Below, one piece after another: positions 1 through 7,824 of a DNA stretch of 64,000 bases. A program made the position numbers and the translations under genes. How positions within the stretch are numbered: position 1 is the stretch's first letter; each line of letters starts with the position of its first letter. The notes under the pieces are model-generated. The model made no database searches and had not been told where the DNA came from. It was given only the letters and a program-made list of their open reading frames with translations. This stretch comes from an uncultured Desulfovibrio sp. (lineage in GTDB: Bacteria > Desulfobacterota > Desulfovibrionia > Desulfovibrionales > Desulfovibrionaceae), in contig NZ_CAJUBO010000004.1 in the NCBI RefSeq assembly GCF_910584445.1, positions 62,001 through 126,000 on the forward strand, read 5' to 3'.

Positions 1-2
1 AG

Positions 3-122
3 GCGTTTTGGCTCAACTGCCAGGCCACCTATGAGCTTGATGCCGTTGCCTGGTCTGGTCGGCGTGAAGAAATTCTGGCGCGCGTCCATCCCTGCCCCCT
101 CAGTGTTCCGACACTTCCATGA
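3..122 (+). CDS. C-terminal fragment of a HigA-like antitoxin
   Basis: An open frame enters from the left edge and stops at 120-122, giving 39 residues. It starts with AFWLNCQATYELD, which resembles the FWLNxQxxYDL segment that closes the helix-turn-helix domain of HigA-type antitoxins, and continues with a short ILARVHP tail. HigA proteins neutralise HigB mRNA-cleaving toxins and repress their own operon; the toxin and the DNA-binding part would lie left of the window. An IS3 remnant abuts the stop codon, so the last residues may not be native. The assignment rests on one short motif. Confidence 0.45.
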   Translation, partial: AFWLNCQATYELDAVAWSGRREEILARVHPCPLSVPTLP

Positions 123-124
123 CC

Positions 125-490
125 TTATGCCCGGTAGATGGTCAGTGCCGCGGTTGACACCCAGTGTCGCACAGGGCCGCCGCTGGGAGGCCGCGTATGC
201 CGTTTGAACATACTGCACCGGGCTTCAGAAGTTTTTGACAGGACATCCTTGAGGATGGAGATATCCAGCGCCTGCTCGGCCACCATCTTCCTGAGCCGGG
301 CGTTCTCCTCCTCAAGCTGGCGCAGGCGCATGGCGTCAGAAACATCCATGCCGCCATACTTTGGCCGCCACTTGTAAAAAGTGGCGTCCGAAATCCCGTG
401 CTTGCGGCACAAGTCCACCACGCGCATGCCGGCTTCGGCCTGACGCAAGATCCCGATGATTTGCTCTTCGCTGAATCGACTCCGTTTCAT
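125..490 (-). pseudogene. IS3-family transposase OrfA (helix-turn-helix part), element truncated
   Basis: The protein starts MKRSRFSEEQIIGILRQAEAG, the typical start of IS3-family OrfA. It carries the helix-turn-helix at about residues 20-45 (VVDLCRKHGISDATFYKWRPKYGG) and then a leucine-zipper-like coiled coil (LRQLEEENARLRKMVAEQ). After about residue 87 the frame overlaps the orfB frame and runs past the truncation point, so the last 25 or so residues are not transposase. OrfA binds the inverted repeats and needs the OrfAB fusion for transposition. OrfB is mostly absent, so the gene is non-functional for transposition. Confidence 0.8.
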
Positions 491-553
491 GGCTGTGCTC
501 CTATGCCAGGAACACTACCTTTTCAATGGATCAGTTTTTTGGGGGAGGGGTCA
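143..553 (-). mobile_element. IS3-family element, truncated remnant
   Basis: The left terminal inverted repeat is visible at 527-553 on the minus strand, beginning TGACCCC and followed by a C-rich and A-rich stretch, as in IS3-family ends. It precedes an orfA and the first residues of orfB in the next frame (AYAASQRRPCATLGVNRGT, minus strand, down to about 144). Similarity then stops. Most of orfB, including the DDE catalytic domain, and the right inverted repeat are missing. The element should be immobile. It has inserted into the 3' end of the neighbouring methyltransferase gene. Confidence 0.75.
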
Positions 554-1247
554 CTGGAAAATCCCGGCGGGCATACAGGCGCCGGGACTGCTCACCGACC
601 AAGAACTCTTTTTCAAGAAAGAAGCCATGTTTTTCCATCAGCGCGGAATAGTCATGCAAGAATATATAAAATCCGAGGTTGTCCTGTTGGATGCCTCTTT
701 TTTCGCACTCATTTCTGGTGAGTTCGTTGATATAGATCCTGTCTGTCAATGAAGCAAGAATTTCCAGATGTTTCTTCAGACTTTCCTCATCGAGGTGTTG
801 CATGACCCGATTGGAGATAGCGATATCGAAATGCCGTTGAGGATCATACTTTTCAAGGCTTCCCAAAAAAAGGGAGACATTTGAAAAGCCGCGCTTTCTG
901 GCATAGGCAATAGCGGATGCGGAAATATCCTGCCCTATGACCTCCTCTATGCCCAGTTCCGCATAGAGGGAAAAATTTCTGCCGTTTCCGCAACCAAAAT
1001 CAAACAGACGCCGGGGACGGACCTCACGCAGTACTTCCCGCAATGTCTCCTGACCGCCCCGCGAATGACCATATGTGGTGAACAGATCATGTCCCCGCCG
1101 TTTCCAGTACAGTTTTTTCCCCATTTCCGTTCTGTAGATGGAGCCAAGGAAAAGTTCCTTTCCTTTTTCCCATTGTCCATTCAAAGAATTTTTGCATGTT
1201 TTTAACCAGGTATAAACTTTTTCCGGGAAAAGGCATTTCAACATCAT
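531..1247 (-). CDS. class I SAM-dependent methyltransferase, 3' end cut by IS3
   Basis: This is a 238-residue protein with a Rossmann methyltransferase core. Motif I is LFDFGCGNGRN (about residues 81-91), followed by an acidic loop (VIGQDISASAIAYARKRG) and motif IV-like ISNRVMQHLDEES. Its neighbours suggest it methylates a surface sugar or a lipid-linked glycan, but the substrate cannot be read from sequence. The start has an AGGGGAG ribosome site directly next to two ATG codons (1247 and 1244). The last codons and the stop are supplied by the inverted repeat of the IS3 remnant (residues VTPPPKN), so the native C-terminus has been lost; the core fold is intact. Confidence 0.75.
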   Translation of the reverse strand: MMLKCLFPEKVYTWLKTCKNSLNGQWEKGKELFLGSIYRTEMGKKLYWKRRGHDLFTTYGHSRGGQETLREVLREVRPRRLFDFGCGNGRNFSLYAELGIEEVIGQDISASAIAYARKRGFSNVSLFLGSLEKYDPQRHFDIAISNRVMQHLDEESLKKHLEILASLTDRIYINELTRNECEKRGIQQDNLGFYIFLHDYSALMEKHGFFLEKEFLVGEQSRRLYARRDFPVTPPPKN

Positions 1248-1333
1248 CTCCCCTGTCTTCAGCTATGGAAAACTGGAAATCGGTCGGAACTATCCATAAC
1301 ACCAAAATATCGTTATATTCTCCTGACGCAGTG

Positions 1334-3463
1334 TTACTTTTTCCATAACCCCAGTTGCACATAGCGTTGCAGGGAACGGGCATATGGCCGGGCCGGCCCG
1401 AGGAGCGTTTTCAGGAGCTGGAAGGTGGCGCGGCGCGCGCGGCGGCGTGCGCCTGTGCCCGCCAGACGCAGAAGCGACGGAAGCAGTCCTTGCCCGGCCG
1501 CCGCCCGCATGAGCGTCCACAGCTTCCTGTATTCTTTGCCGCGCAGGCATGCGCCGCCGGTATTCCAGACGCCACGGGCCAGGAATTGCCGTCCTGTTCC
1601 ATGGCGCATAAAAAGATCTTTGTGTTTTTCATAGAGATATGCATGCAGATCGACGTCAAAACGCGCGCGTTTTGCAGTCAGAGAGTTTCCATGCCTTCTG
1701 TAGTACATCAGGGGCAGCGGAATATGGGCCACAGTGACGGCTTCCCCAAATGCCGCGAGCCAGAAGTCCCAGTCCTGGTTTCCGGCCTTGAGGCGGGGGC
1801 TTTCGTCATAGCCGCCCACGCGTTCGTAGAGCGAGCGCCGAACCATCGCCGTGCCGGGGATCCACTGCTCCAGCGTCATGTCTTTTTCCGTTCGCACCGT
1901 GTAATGCCAGCAGGTATTTTTTGCCCCGAAACAGGCAAGGTCATACATGACGATATCCGCCTCGGGCCGTTCGAGGGCCGCGGTCGCCAGCAACTGGAGC
2001 AGCCAGGGGTGCAGCACGTCGTCAGCGTCCTGGTACATGACATATTGACCGGAGGAGTGGGCAAAGGCGGTATTGCGCCCCGCGCAGGCCCCCCTGTTCG
2101 CAGCATGGCGCACCGTCCTGATGCGCGCATCGTTGAAGGAGGCGACAATGGCCGCCACATCGCCCCGCGTGGAAGCGTCGTCAACCACGATGATCTCCCA
2201 GTTGGGATATACCTGCTGTTGCAGGGAGCGCAGCAGGTCCGGCAGGTATTCGGCGGCATTGTAGGCGGAGGTCAGCAGCGAGATGAGCGGACCATCGGGA
2301 AGTTTCCGCAGAACGGGAGGGACTTTCGCGGTTGGCCGCGCGATCTCCGTGTAGATCTCTTCCAGCCGCGCGCAGTACTTCTCAAAGGAATACTCTGTCC
2401 GGGCGGCGTCCAGGGCGCGGTCAAGCCGGCGCTCGTCGGCTTCGGGCCGTGTGAAGAAGGCGTCCAGCGCAGTGTCCAGCGCGTCGTCGGAAAACGGCTC
2501 CACAAGGGATGCGGTCCGCTCGATGAAGGTATTTTTGTATGCTGGGAGCAGTCGGGTGACGATGGGCGTTTTGGTTGCCGCTGCTTCCACAAAGGTAACG
2601 GGAAAGGCATCATTGCGCGGGATGTTGATGATGCCGTCCATGGCCCAGTAGAGCTGGTGCAGATCCTTCTCTTCCACAGCCGGGAGAAAGTGCACACGGT
2701 CCGCCAGTGGGGAACGGCGCGCCCTTTCACAAAGGCGTTCGGCAAATGCCTGATGCTCCGGCAGGGTTTCGAGTCCGAATCTCTTAAAATACAAATGGGC
2801 GTCCGGGTGCTTTTTTCCGACCCGCAAAAACGAAGCCAGGATCGCCTCATGCTGATAGCTGCTGTAAAAAGCGCGAGGGGAGAGCAGGGCGACATGCTCC
2901 CCGGCAATGCCGAAGCGCGCGCGTGCGTCGGCTCTTTCCCTGGCGGTGGGCGGCCGGAACTGGCGCATGTCCGCCCCAAGGTGCAGATGCTCGATGGGGG
3001 CACAGTCCGGGGCCACGAAACGGCATTTTTCGGACATGGCCTGAGCATCAACAAGAACGCGGGCGCAACGCGGCAGGGTGTAGGGCAGGTCCCAACGGAC
3101 GAAGCTTTTGAATTTGCGGAGGAATGCCGAGCCTCCGGGGGCGGGGACAAAGGCATTGATGTCGCTTCCCCACACGGAAAGCACCACCGGCGCGATACCC
3201 GAGCGCAACACATGGTACGCCGCAAGGTCCGCATAATGAACATGGGCGACTTCCGGCGCGAAGACGCGCCCGATTTCCGCCAGGGTACCCATGATATGGT
3301 CGTGCGTAAGATCGTGCCAGATGTGGCTGAACCTGGTGTGCCCTTCGGGGAAGGGATTGACCCTGCCCAGCACCGCGACCTCGTGCCCCCTGTCCAGCAG
3401 ATAGCGCAAGGGGCGCAGCACATGCGGCGAATGGGCCGCGGTGGAAACGAAAAGGATGCGCAT
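1334..3463 (-). CDS. two-domain glycosyltransferase (GT-B plus GT2)
   Basis: This 709-residue protein joins two glycosyltransferases. Residues 1 to about 370 form a GT-B (GT4-like) half: MRILFVSTAAHSPHVLRPL, then SVWGSDINAF, then a UDP-sugar binding half with DAFPVTFVEAAATKTPIV. After a short linker, residues about 375 to 600 are a GT2 GT-A domain (PLISLLTSAYNAAEYLPDLL, VVDDAS, and the metal-binding YQDADD). Such fusions add two sugars in turn to one acceptor. The start at 3463 lies 10 bases after the stop of the upstream aminotransferase; an extended start would overlap that gene. It probably belongs to the minus-strand operon running from 6338 to 531. Confidence 0.8.
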   Translation of the reverse strand: MRILFVSTAAHSPHVLRPLRYLLDRGHEVAVLGRVNPFPEGHTRFSHIWHDLTHDHIMGTLAEIGRVFAPEVAHVHYADLAAYHVLRSGIAPVVLSVWGSDINAFVPAPGGSAFLRKFKSFVRWDLPYTLPRCARVLVDAQAMSEKCRFVAPDCAPIEHLHLGADMRQFRPPTARERADARARFGIAGEHVALLSPRAFYSSYQHEAILASFLRVGKKHPDAHLYFKRFGLETLPEHQAFAERLCERARRSPLADRVHFLPAVEEKDLHQLYWAMDGIINIPRNDAFPVTFVEAAATKTPIVTRLLPAYKNTFIERTASLVEPFSDDALDTALDAFFTRPEADERRLDRALDAARTEYSFEKYCARLEEIYTEIARPTAKVPPVLRKLPDGPLISLLTSAYNAAEYLPDLLRSLQQQVYPNWEIIVVDDASTRGDVAAIVASFNDARIRTVRHAANRGACAGRNTAFAHSSGQYVMYQDADDVLHPWLLQLLATAALERPEADIVMYDLACFGAKNTCWHYTVRTEKDMTLEQWIPGTAMVRRSLYERVGGYDESPRLKAGNQDWDFWLAAFGEAVTVAHIPLPLMYYRRHGNSLTAKRARFDVDLHAYLYEKHKDLFMRHGTGRQFLARGVWNTGGACLRGKEYRKLWTLMRAAAGQGLLPSLLRLAGTGARRRARRATFQLLKTLLGPARPYARSLQRYVQLGLWKK

Positions 3464-3473
3464 CAGGAAGCCT

Positions 3474-4607
3474 TCATTTCGGAGATGACAGGATTTCCGC
3501 CAGGGCGGCGACAACGCGCTCAACATCGTTGCGCGAGAGTCCTGGATGCAAGGGGAGCGTAAGCGTCCGCGCGCTGTATTCTTCGGCGACAGGGAGCTTT
3601 CGGCGACCGATCTGCCGCTGGTGCCAGGCAAATCTGTGCCAGGGAGGATAGTGGACGCTGCTCTGGATGCCCCGGCTCCGCAACCCGGCCATGAGGGCGC
3701 CCCTGTCCGCTCCGGGGGGAAGCACGACCGGCATCAGGTGATATGTTGAACGATACTCCCGGCTGAACGGCACAAGAATGGAAGGAAGTTCCCTGTCCAG
3801 CAGGTCCCGGTACAGGGAGGAAAATTCCCCGCGCAGCCGGTTGTGCCGTTCCAGCCGGGACAATTGTGCAAGCCCCAGGGCGGCGCGGATGTCATCCAGG
3901 CGGTAATTCCAGCCCAGTTCCTCAATGTCGTAACCAAAGGCATGCCCCCTGGCGCGGGTCAGGGTGGGGGCGCTCATGGCGTGTCCGCGCAGCCGTCGCA
4001 TGCGTTCCGCCAGGGACTCATCCCGCACAAGCACCATGCCGCCTTCGGCAGTGGTGATGTTCTTGTTGCCGAAAAAGCTGAATACGGCCGCCGCGGAGTA
4101 TTTGCCCACATCGGGAAGGCCCGGGCAATGCGCCGCGTCTTCAACGAGGATCAGCTTGTTGCTCTCGGCAAAATCCTTCCATGCCGGAAGATCCACGCTG
4201 TACCCGCCATGGTGCATGACAATGACGGCTCTGGTGCGGGGGGTCAGCGCGCGCTCGGCGGCGGCGGGATCGATATGCGGAAGATGCAGGCCGGTAATGT
4301 CCACCGGGACGGGGACCGCACCCGTGTAGATGACCGCGTTGGCTGTGGCGACAAAGGTGATGCCCGGCACAAGCACCTCGTCTCCCGGGCCGATGCCGAG
4401 GGCGGCCAACGCCAGATGCAGACCGGACGTGCAGGAATTGACGGCAACGGCGGACGCATGCGGGTAGAGCCTGGAAAACGCCTGCTCAAATTCCGCCGTC
4501 TTCTCCCCCTGGGTCAGCCACGCGCCGCGCAGGACGGCAAGGACGGCCCGCTCCTCCTCCTCACCCAGGACGGCTTCCGAAAGCCCGATGATGCCTTCCC
4601 GTTCCAT
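3474..4607 (-). CDS. DegT/DnrJ/EryC1-family sugar aminotransferase
   Basis: This 377-residue PLP aminotransferase acts on nucleotide-linked keto sugars. Family marks are VNSCTSGLHLALAALGIGPGDEV, the aspartate region VEDAAHCPG and the lysine that holds PLP in FFGNKNITTAEGG. The gene starts one base after the stop of the upstream nucleotidyltransferase. With the nucleotidyltransferase and LegB-type dehydratase just upstream, it could aminate the 4-keto-6-deoxy product at C4, the LegC role in legionaminic acid synthesis. Sequence alone does not separate LegC from other 4-aminotransferases, so no symbol is given. Confidence 0.85.
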   Translation of the reverse strand: MEREGIIGLSEAVLGEEEERAVLAVLRGAWLTQGEKTAEFEQAFSRLYPHASAVAVNSCTSGLHLALAALGIGPGDEVLVPGITFVATANAVIYTGAVPVPVDITGLHLPHIDPAAAERALTPRTRAVIVMHHGGYSVDLPAWKDFAESNKLILVEDAAHCPGLPDVGKYSAAAVFSFFGNKNITTAEGGMVLVRDESLAERMRRLRGHAMSAPTLTRARGHAFGYDIEELGWNYRLDDIRAALGLAQLSRLERHNRLRGEFSSLYRDLLDRELPSILVPFSREYRSTYHLMPVVLPPGADRGALMAGLRSRGIQSSVHYPPWHRFAWHQRQIGRRKLPVAEEYSARTLTLPLHPGLSRNDVERVVAALAEILSSPK

Positions 4608-4608
4608 G

Positions 4609-5316
4609 CTATTCCCTCAGCAGGCTCTGGTTTTTGGCGATCGCTTCCTGCGCGCCGGCAAAATCCTGGGGGCGGCCCAGGTCCATCCACAATCCTTCAT
4701 GGGGATACGCGTATATCGGGATATTCCTGTCCAGCAGCGCGTACATCAGGTCGTCAAATCCGAAGGGGACCTTTTCCGGTATATATTCCAGTATCTCAGG
4801 CTCCATGCAGTAAACGCCCATGCTGACGGTCTGGTGCAGGACGGGTTTTTCCCGGAACGCCGTTATCCGGTCGCGTTCAATGTCCATGACGCCAAGATTG
4901 GTGGGGATGTCCTTTTTCGTTGTGGCTACTGTCAGCACGCCTCCGTGGGCCTTGTGGAACGCCGCCAGCTCACGGAGGTTCAGATCCGTCAGGATATCGC
5001 CGTTCAGGGAGAAAAATGTTTCGGACAGGCGTTCTCTGCCCACAAGGCGCAATGCGCCGACAGTATTCAGCGGCGTGTCTTCCTGCACATAGGTGATGGG
5101 CAGGCCGTATTCCGAGCCGTCTCCGCAGGCCGCCCGGATGATCTTGCCCAGATAGCCAAGCGTGATGAACGCTTCTTCCACGCCGCCCCGGCAGAGCCAG
5201 CGGAGAAGGATCTCAATGATGGGCACATCCCCCACCGGGACCAGCGGCTTGGGCAACACAACGGTAAAAGGTCGCAGGCGCGTGCCTTTTCCTCCAGCCT
5301 GGATGACCGCTTTCAT
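4609..5316 (-). CDS. sugar-1-phosphate nucleotidyltransferase
   Basis: This is a 235-residue single-domain nucleotidyltransferase. The signature MKAVIQAGGKGTRLRPFTVVLPKPLVPVGD gives the NTP-binding loop and the PKPLVPV lysine; LNGDILTDL holds the metal-binding aspartate. It would activate a sugar phosphate with GTP, UDP or CTP. In the Campylobacter legionaminic acid route PtmE does this with GTP for glucosamine-1-phosphate, but PtmE also has CBS domains, which are absent here. Position between the LegB-type dehydratase and the aminotransferase supports a shared pathway. The nucleotide used is not determined. Confidence 0.8.
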   Translation of the reverse strand: MKAVIQAGGKGTRLRPFTVVLPKPLVPVGDVPIIEILLRWLCRGGVEEAFITLGYLGKIIRAACGDGSEYGLPITYVQEDTPLNTVGALRLVGRERLSETFFSLNGDILTDLNLRELAAFHKAHGGVLTVATTKKDIPTNLGVMDIERDRITAFREKPVLHQTVSMGVYCMEPEILEYIPEKVPFGFDDLMYALLDRNIPIYAYPHEGLWMDLGRPQDFAGAQEAIAKNQSLLRE

Positions 5317-5330
5317 GGGCCGACACTCCG

Positions 5331-6338
5331 TCAGATATTGTATATGGAGGTTTTGTATGTGGCGAGATTTTCCGGGCGCATGAACCAGTCGATGGTGACT
5401 TCCAGGCCCCGGCGGAAACCCTCAAGGCCGCCATATTCGGGACGCCAGCCGCTCAGCGCGCGCAGGCGCGCGTTGTCGCCGAACAGGCGTTCCACCTCGC
5501 TGTTTTCAGGCCGCAGGCGCTGCGCATCGCACCGCACCGTGATGTCGGCCCGCATGATCTCGGCAATGAGCCGGGCAACGTCACCGATGGAGATCTCAAA
5601 GTTACTGGCGGCATTGACGATTTTTCCTTCCGCGTCGCGGGCCAGGAGCAGTGCTTCAAAGGCTCTGACCGTGTCCGCAACGTAGTTGAAGTCACGTGTG
5701 GGCGTCAGGTTGCCAAGGGAAATTTCCCTTGCGCCTTTGGCAATCTGGGTGATTATGGTGGGAATGACGGCTCTGGCCGATTGCCGGGGACCGTAGGTGT
5801 TGAAGGGGCGCAAGACGGCGACCGGTGTGCCGAAGGAGCGATGGAAGGAAAGCGCCACTTGGTCAGCGCCGATTTTTGAGGCGGAATAGGGTGATTGCCC
5901 CTGGAGAGGATGGTCTTCAGTAATGGGGACGAAGCGGGCGGTGCCATAGACCTCGCTGGTTGACGTGTGCACGATGCGTTGCACGTCAAGATCCCTGGCC
6001 GCCTGAACGATGTTGAGCGTACCTTTGATATTTGTATCTATGTATGTTTCAGGGGAATGATACGAATAGGGAATGGCGATGAGAGCGGCAAGATGCAATA
6101 TGGCATCACATCCTGAAACAGCGCTACGCACGCCATAGGGGTCGCGGATGTCACCGCAGAAAACATCAAGTTCCCGTTGAACTTCAGGCGGGATATGGTC
6201 AAGCCAGCCCCATGAATTAAAAGAGTTATACAGAACAAATGCGCGGACGTCATACCCTTGACGTACAAGATGTTCGGTAAGATGACTGCCGATGAATCCA
6301 TCAGCTCCTGTGACAAGAATACGCTTGTAGTTTGCCAT
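5331..6338 (-). CDS. legB: NAD-dependent 4,6-dehydratase, LegB type
   Basis: This is a 335-residue extended short-chain dehydrogenase. The NAD site is RILVTGADGFIGSHLTEHLV. A conserved block SFNSWGWLDHIPPEVQ, the catalytic Ser/Thr and YxxxK motif (SPYSASKIGADQ) and a PFNTYGPRQSARAVIPT segment closely match the LegB family, which makes a 4-keto-6-deoxy sugar from nucleotide-linked GlcNAc for legionaminic acid. The ATG at 6338 is preferred over one at 6353 because the best promoter (6357-6385) would start transcription about 6350. It is the first gene of the minus-strand operon. Other LegB-cluster genes (LegH, LegG) are not adjacent, so the end product is open. Confidence 0.75.
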   Translation of the reverse strand: MANYKRILVTGADGFIGSHLTEHLVRQGYDVRAFVLYNSFNSWGWLDHIPPEVQRELDVFCGDIRDPYGVRSAVSGCDAILHLAALIAIPYSYHSPETYIDTNIKGTLNIVQAARDLDVQRIVHTSTSEVYGTARFVPITEDHPLQGQSPYSASKIGADQVALSFHRSFGTPVAVLRPFNTYGPRQSARAVIPTIITQIAKGAREISLGNLTPTRDFNYVADTVRAFEALLLARDAEGKIVNAASNFEISIGDVARLIAEIMRADITVRCDAQRLRPENSEVERLFGDNARLRALSGWRPEYGGLEGFRRGLEVTIDWFMRPENLATYKTSIYNI

Positions 6339-6356
6339 ATGGTATTTATCCATTAT

Positions 6357-6385
6357 GTTATAATATGTTTTGCATCAATAGTGAA
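6357..6385 (-). promoter_or_regulatory. predicted sigma-70 promoter for the legB operon
   Basis: On the minus strand a TTCACT -35 box and a TATAAC -10 box are separated by 17 bases. The expected start of transcription is about 12 bases before the legB ATG at 6338. Confidence 0.5.
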
Positions 6386-6575
6386 CACAATACTGCATGC
6401 TGAGCGTGGAGGATGACTTTGCAGAGAGTGTCGCTGTAAAATCCAAATATGCCATGCCCGCAGTGGGATTCCGGGCGTTCATCGACAGACACACTGTCGA
6501 AGCCAGGGAGGACTTGCTTATGAAACTGCAATGAATTTACGCTGTTATATTCTGTTTTAAATTGACTTTTGACGA

Positions 6576-6617
6576 AGGAAAATGGGGAAACGAAAATTCT
6601 TGCCAGGAAAATGGGGA
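6576..6617. repeat. 13-bp direct repeat in a divergent promoter region
   Basis: AGGAAAATGGGGA occurs at 6576-6588 and again at 6605-6617, 29 bases apart, in the 499-base gap between legB (minus) and pseB (plus). A separate inverted repeat, CATTGTCA / TGACAATG, lies at 6640-6665 with a 10-base loop. No gene is seen in this gap. The repeats could be binding sites for a regulator of the two divergent glycan operons, or remains of a mobile element. Confidence 0.5.
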
Positions 6618-6837
6618 TAGGCTAAGAAATGGTCGGTGCCATTGTCAGTGTGTCTGTTGACAATGCCATCCCCAAATCGGTTCTGTAGTTATTGAGGAAT
6701 TTCGCCGCCATGTCCGTGCCTTCCTGGCGGTTCAGGCACAGTCCGGCGGATCGCGCCCGAAACGGAGCATTCCTCCTGTATGCAGGAATCTCCCTGCGGC
6801 AAACAGCCACGGCGGCACGCCGGTCAACGGACACTCC

Positions 6838-7824
6838 ATGTTTACCGATAAGACCCTTCTCATCACCGGGGGCACCGGCTCGTTCGGCAAGAAATGCGTC
6901 GAGATCATCCTCCGAAAGCACAGGCCCAGGCGGCTCATCATCTTTTCGCGGGATGAACTCAAGCAGTTCGAGATGCAGCAGGTATTTCCGCAGACGACCT
7001 ATGACTGCCTGCGCTATTTCATTGGCGATGTCCGGGATAAGGAGCGGCTGTACCGCGCATTTCGCGGGGTGGATTACATCATCCATGCGGCGGCGCTCAA
7101 ACAGGTGCCCGCGGCTGAATACAATCCCACGGAATGCATCCGCACAAATATCGGCGGCGCGGAAAATATCGTCAACGTTGCGGCCGACTGCGGGGTAAAA
7201 AAAGTGGTGGCCCTGTCCACAGACAAGGCCGTTGCCCCCGTCAACCTCTATGGCGCCACCAAACTCTGTTCTGACAAGCTCTTTATCGCGGCCAATTCCT
7301 ATACGGCCTGCGATACGGTGTATTCCGTGGTGCGGTACGGCAATGTCATGGGCAGCCGCGGCAGCGTCATTCCCTTTTTTCTCAAAAAGCGCGACGCCGG
7401 GGGACCCCTCCCCATCACCGACACGCGCATGACACGCTTCTGGATCACCCTTGAGCATTCGGTGCACATGGTCCTGCGTTCCTTTGAACTGGCCGGGGGC
7501 GGCGAGATACTGGTGCCCAAGATCCCCAGCATGAAGATCAGCGATCTGGCCGAGGCCATCGCGCCCGGCATGCCCACGGTCGAGGTGGGCATCCGCCCCG
7601 GCGAAAAGCTGCACGAGACCATGATCACGGCGGAGGATTCACGCCACACCATCGACATCGGCCATTATTATGTCATCAAGCCCGAGACCTTCCCCTACCG
7701 CGGCCCGGAAGGCCGGCCGGTGCCCGAAGGCTTCAGCTACAATTCCGGCACCAACGAGAGCTGGCTGACAGTGCCCGAATTGCGCGCCACCCTGCGGGAA
7801 CAGGGGTTCGACGTCCAGCCATGA
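6838..7824 (+). CDS. pseB: UDP-GlcNAc 4,6-dehydratase (inverting), PseB
   Basis: This 328-residue dehydratase does the first step of pseudaminic acid synthesis, turning UDP-GlcNAc into the UDP-4-keto-6-deoxy-L-arabino sugar. It shows the NADP site LLITGGTGSFGKKCV, the family segment HAAALKQVPAAEYNP, and the STDKA motif (with D and K taking part in catalysis) followed by YGATK. Its length is normal for PseB/FlaA1-type soluble dehydratases. The stop overlaps the start of pseC by four bases. The ATG has only a weak ribosome site. It is the first gene of a plus-strand operon running to about 15.8 kb. Confidence 0.92.
   Translation: MFTDKTLLITGGTGSFGKKCVEIILRKHRPRRLIIFSRDELKQFEMQQVFPQTTYDCLRYFIGDVRDKERLYRAFRGVDYIIHAAALKQVPAAEYNPTECIRTNIGGAENIVNVAADCGVKKVVALSTDKAVAPVNLYGATKLCSDKLFIAANSYTACDTVYSVVRYGNVMGSRGSVIPFFLKKRDAGGPLPITDTRMTRFWITLEHSVHMVLRSFELAGGGEILVPKIPSMKISDLAEAIAPGMPTVEVGIRPGEKLHETMITAEDSRHTIDIGHYYVIKPETFPYRGPEGRPVPEGFSYNSGTNESWLTVPELRATLREQGFDVQP

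Noticed and set aside
1355..3562. A long plus-strand open frame opposite the two-domain glycosyltransferase.
   Set aside because: Antisense shadow in GC-rich codons; the minus-strand frame has complete GT-B and GT2 motifs.
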